Shown here piece after piece: positions 12,532-13,076 of a DNA stretch of 13,076 bases; positions within the stretch are counted from its first letter, which is position 1, and the number at the start of each line of letters is the position of its first letter. Under the pieces are notes generated by a model. That model saw only the letters and a list, made by a program, of their open reading frames with translations, was not told the origin of the DNA and did no database searches. The position numbers were made by a program, and so were the translations under genes. This DNA comes from JALZAA01 sp035316005. GTDB taxonomy: Bacteria; Actinomycetota; Acidimicrobiia; IMCC26256; JACDBD01. The DNA lies in the NCBI GenBank assembly GCA_035316005.1, contig DATFXK010000224.1, forward strand, positions 1 to 13,076. Direction: 5' to 3'.

Positions 12532-12838
12532 CCTGCGCGTGTGCTCGGTCAAGGACGTCGAGGCGGGCTCGGCGAAGCGCTTCGACGTCGACGGCGAGCG
12601 CCTGTGCGTCGTGCGCATCGGCGACGACTTCTACGTCATCGACGACACGTGCTCGCACGCCGACTACTCGCTGTCCGAGGGCGACGTGTGGGAGGACGAC
12701 AAGGAGATCGAGTGCCCGAAGCACGGCTCCACGTTCTCGCTCGAGACGGGTGAGCCGGTGACGCTGCCGGCTACCCAGCCCGTGCGCGTCTACGACGTCA
12801 AGATCGACGGCGACGATGTGGTGGTGACGACGCCGTGA
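12524..12838 (+). CDS. Rieske-type [2Fe-2S] ferredoxin of the suf operon
   Basis: A 104-residue single-domain Rieske protein. The cluster ligands are Cys43 and His45 in 'TCSHADYSLSEGDV' and Cys64 and His67 in 'ECPKHGSTFSLETGEP'. All four are present, so a [2Fe-2S] cluster should bind. It resembles the small ferredoxin components of aromatic-ring dioxygenases, and proteins like it are often annotated that way. Its place between sufD and sufC, a position also known in other actinobacterial suf operons, instead points to electron transfer or repair in Fe-S assembly. The GTG at 12524 overlaps sufD by 8 bases. It has a GGAG at 12513-12516, 7 bases before it. The gene ends in a GTGA overlap with sufC. 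There is no signal peptide or anchor. Confidence 0.92.
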   Translation: MADLRVCSVKDVEAGSAKRFDVDGERLCVVRIGDDFYVIDDTCSHADYSLSEGDVWEDDKEIECPKHGSTFSLETGEPVTLPATQPVRVYDVKIDGDDVVVTTP

Positions 12839-13076
12839 GCACGCTGCGCATCGCCGGGCTGCGGGTCGCCGTCGACAGGCAGGAGATCCTGCGCGGCGTC
12901 GACCTCGAGGTGGCGTCGGGCGAGGTGCACGCGCTGATGGGTCCGAACGGGTCGGGAAAGTCGACGCTGGCGCACGCGCTCATGGGGCGGCCCGAGTACG
13001 AGGTGCTCGACGGCTCGGTGACGATCGACGGCGAGGAGCTGCTCGGCCTCCCGACGTGGGAGCGGGCGGCCAAGGG
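12835..13076 (+). CDS. sufC: Fe-S cluster assembly ATPase SufC, N-terminal 80 residues (runs off right edge)
   Basis: The visible frame starts STLRIAGLRVAVDRQEILRG after the initiator Met and shows an ABC-ATPase nucleotide-binding fold. The Walker A motif GPNGSGKST is at residues 36-44, and the segment after it, 'LAHALMGRPEYEV', is typical of SufC. SufC dimerises on SufB/SufD and uses ATP to remodel the scaffold. The GTG at 12835 overlaps the Rieske stop codon by 4 bases (GTGA), and a GGTGA at 12823-12827 lies 7 bases before it. The Q-loop, signature motif and Walker B lie beyond the window. Confidence 0.93.
   Translation, partial: MSTLRIAGLRVAVDRQEILRGVDLEVASGEVHALMGPNGSGKSTLAHALMGRPEYEVLDGSVTIDGEELLGLPTWERAAK

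Overview
The window is very GC-rich and reads as a chromosomal core region of an actinobacterium (Actinomycetota). The gene set resembles what I associate with the class Acidimicrobiia or a neighbouring deep lineage. Pointers are: an HtrA-type protease with a 'WVHPSEL' N-terminus, a YlbL-type PDZ-Lon protease, a DivIVA-domain protein, a seven-TM UPF0182 protein, and a suf operon in the order sufB-sufD-Rieske-sufC. The class assignment is inference. I see no prophage, insertion sequence, CRISPR array, rRNA or tRNA.

Layout. Positions 1-1291 (minus strand) hold the start of an unidentified gene at the left edge and a membrane-anchored trypsin-like/PDZ protease. Divergent from it, on the plus strand, are moaE (molybdopterin synthase large subunit, 1378-1857) and, six bases after it, an mreB-type actin homologue (1864-2856). 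The mreB gene has to start at a CTG codon to keep its first nucleotide-binding motif. A HEAT-repeat gene (2890-3537, minus) converges on mreB with a small hairpin between them. It is divergent from a PDZ + Lon-type serine protease (3612-4727). Next come a 628-residue DivIVA-domain protein with an unexpected phage Mu-F-like C-terminus (4747-6633) and a 982-residue UPF0182 membrane protein (6689-9637). A clear promoter region (about 9680-9760) then leads into the suf operon: sufB, sufD, a Rieske ferredoxin and sufC, which is cut by the right edge. The suf genes are tightly spaced or overlapping.

How the genes fit together. From htrA to UPF0182, four gene products belong at or in the cell envelope: two anchored proteases, a MreB filament protein and a DivIVA-type coiled-coil scaffold. 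UPF0182 is a further membrane protein. The suf operon is an Fe-S cluster assembly unit: SufB/SufD scaffold, SufC ATPase and a Rieske protein. Several genes before suf lack a Shine-Dalgarno sequence and instead have a TANNNT -10-like hexamer 6-9 bases before the start codon, suggesting leaderless or near-leaderless mRNAs. The suf operon has an ordinary leader of about 80 bases and a good Shine-Dalgarno.

The two points most worth following are the DivIVA/Mu-F-like fusion and the MreB homologue, which has Gln where MreB normally has its catalytic Glu.
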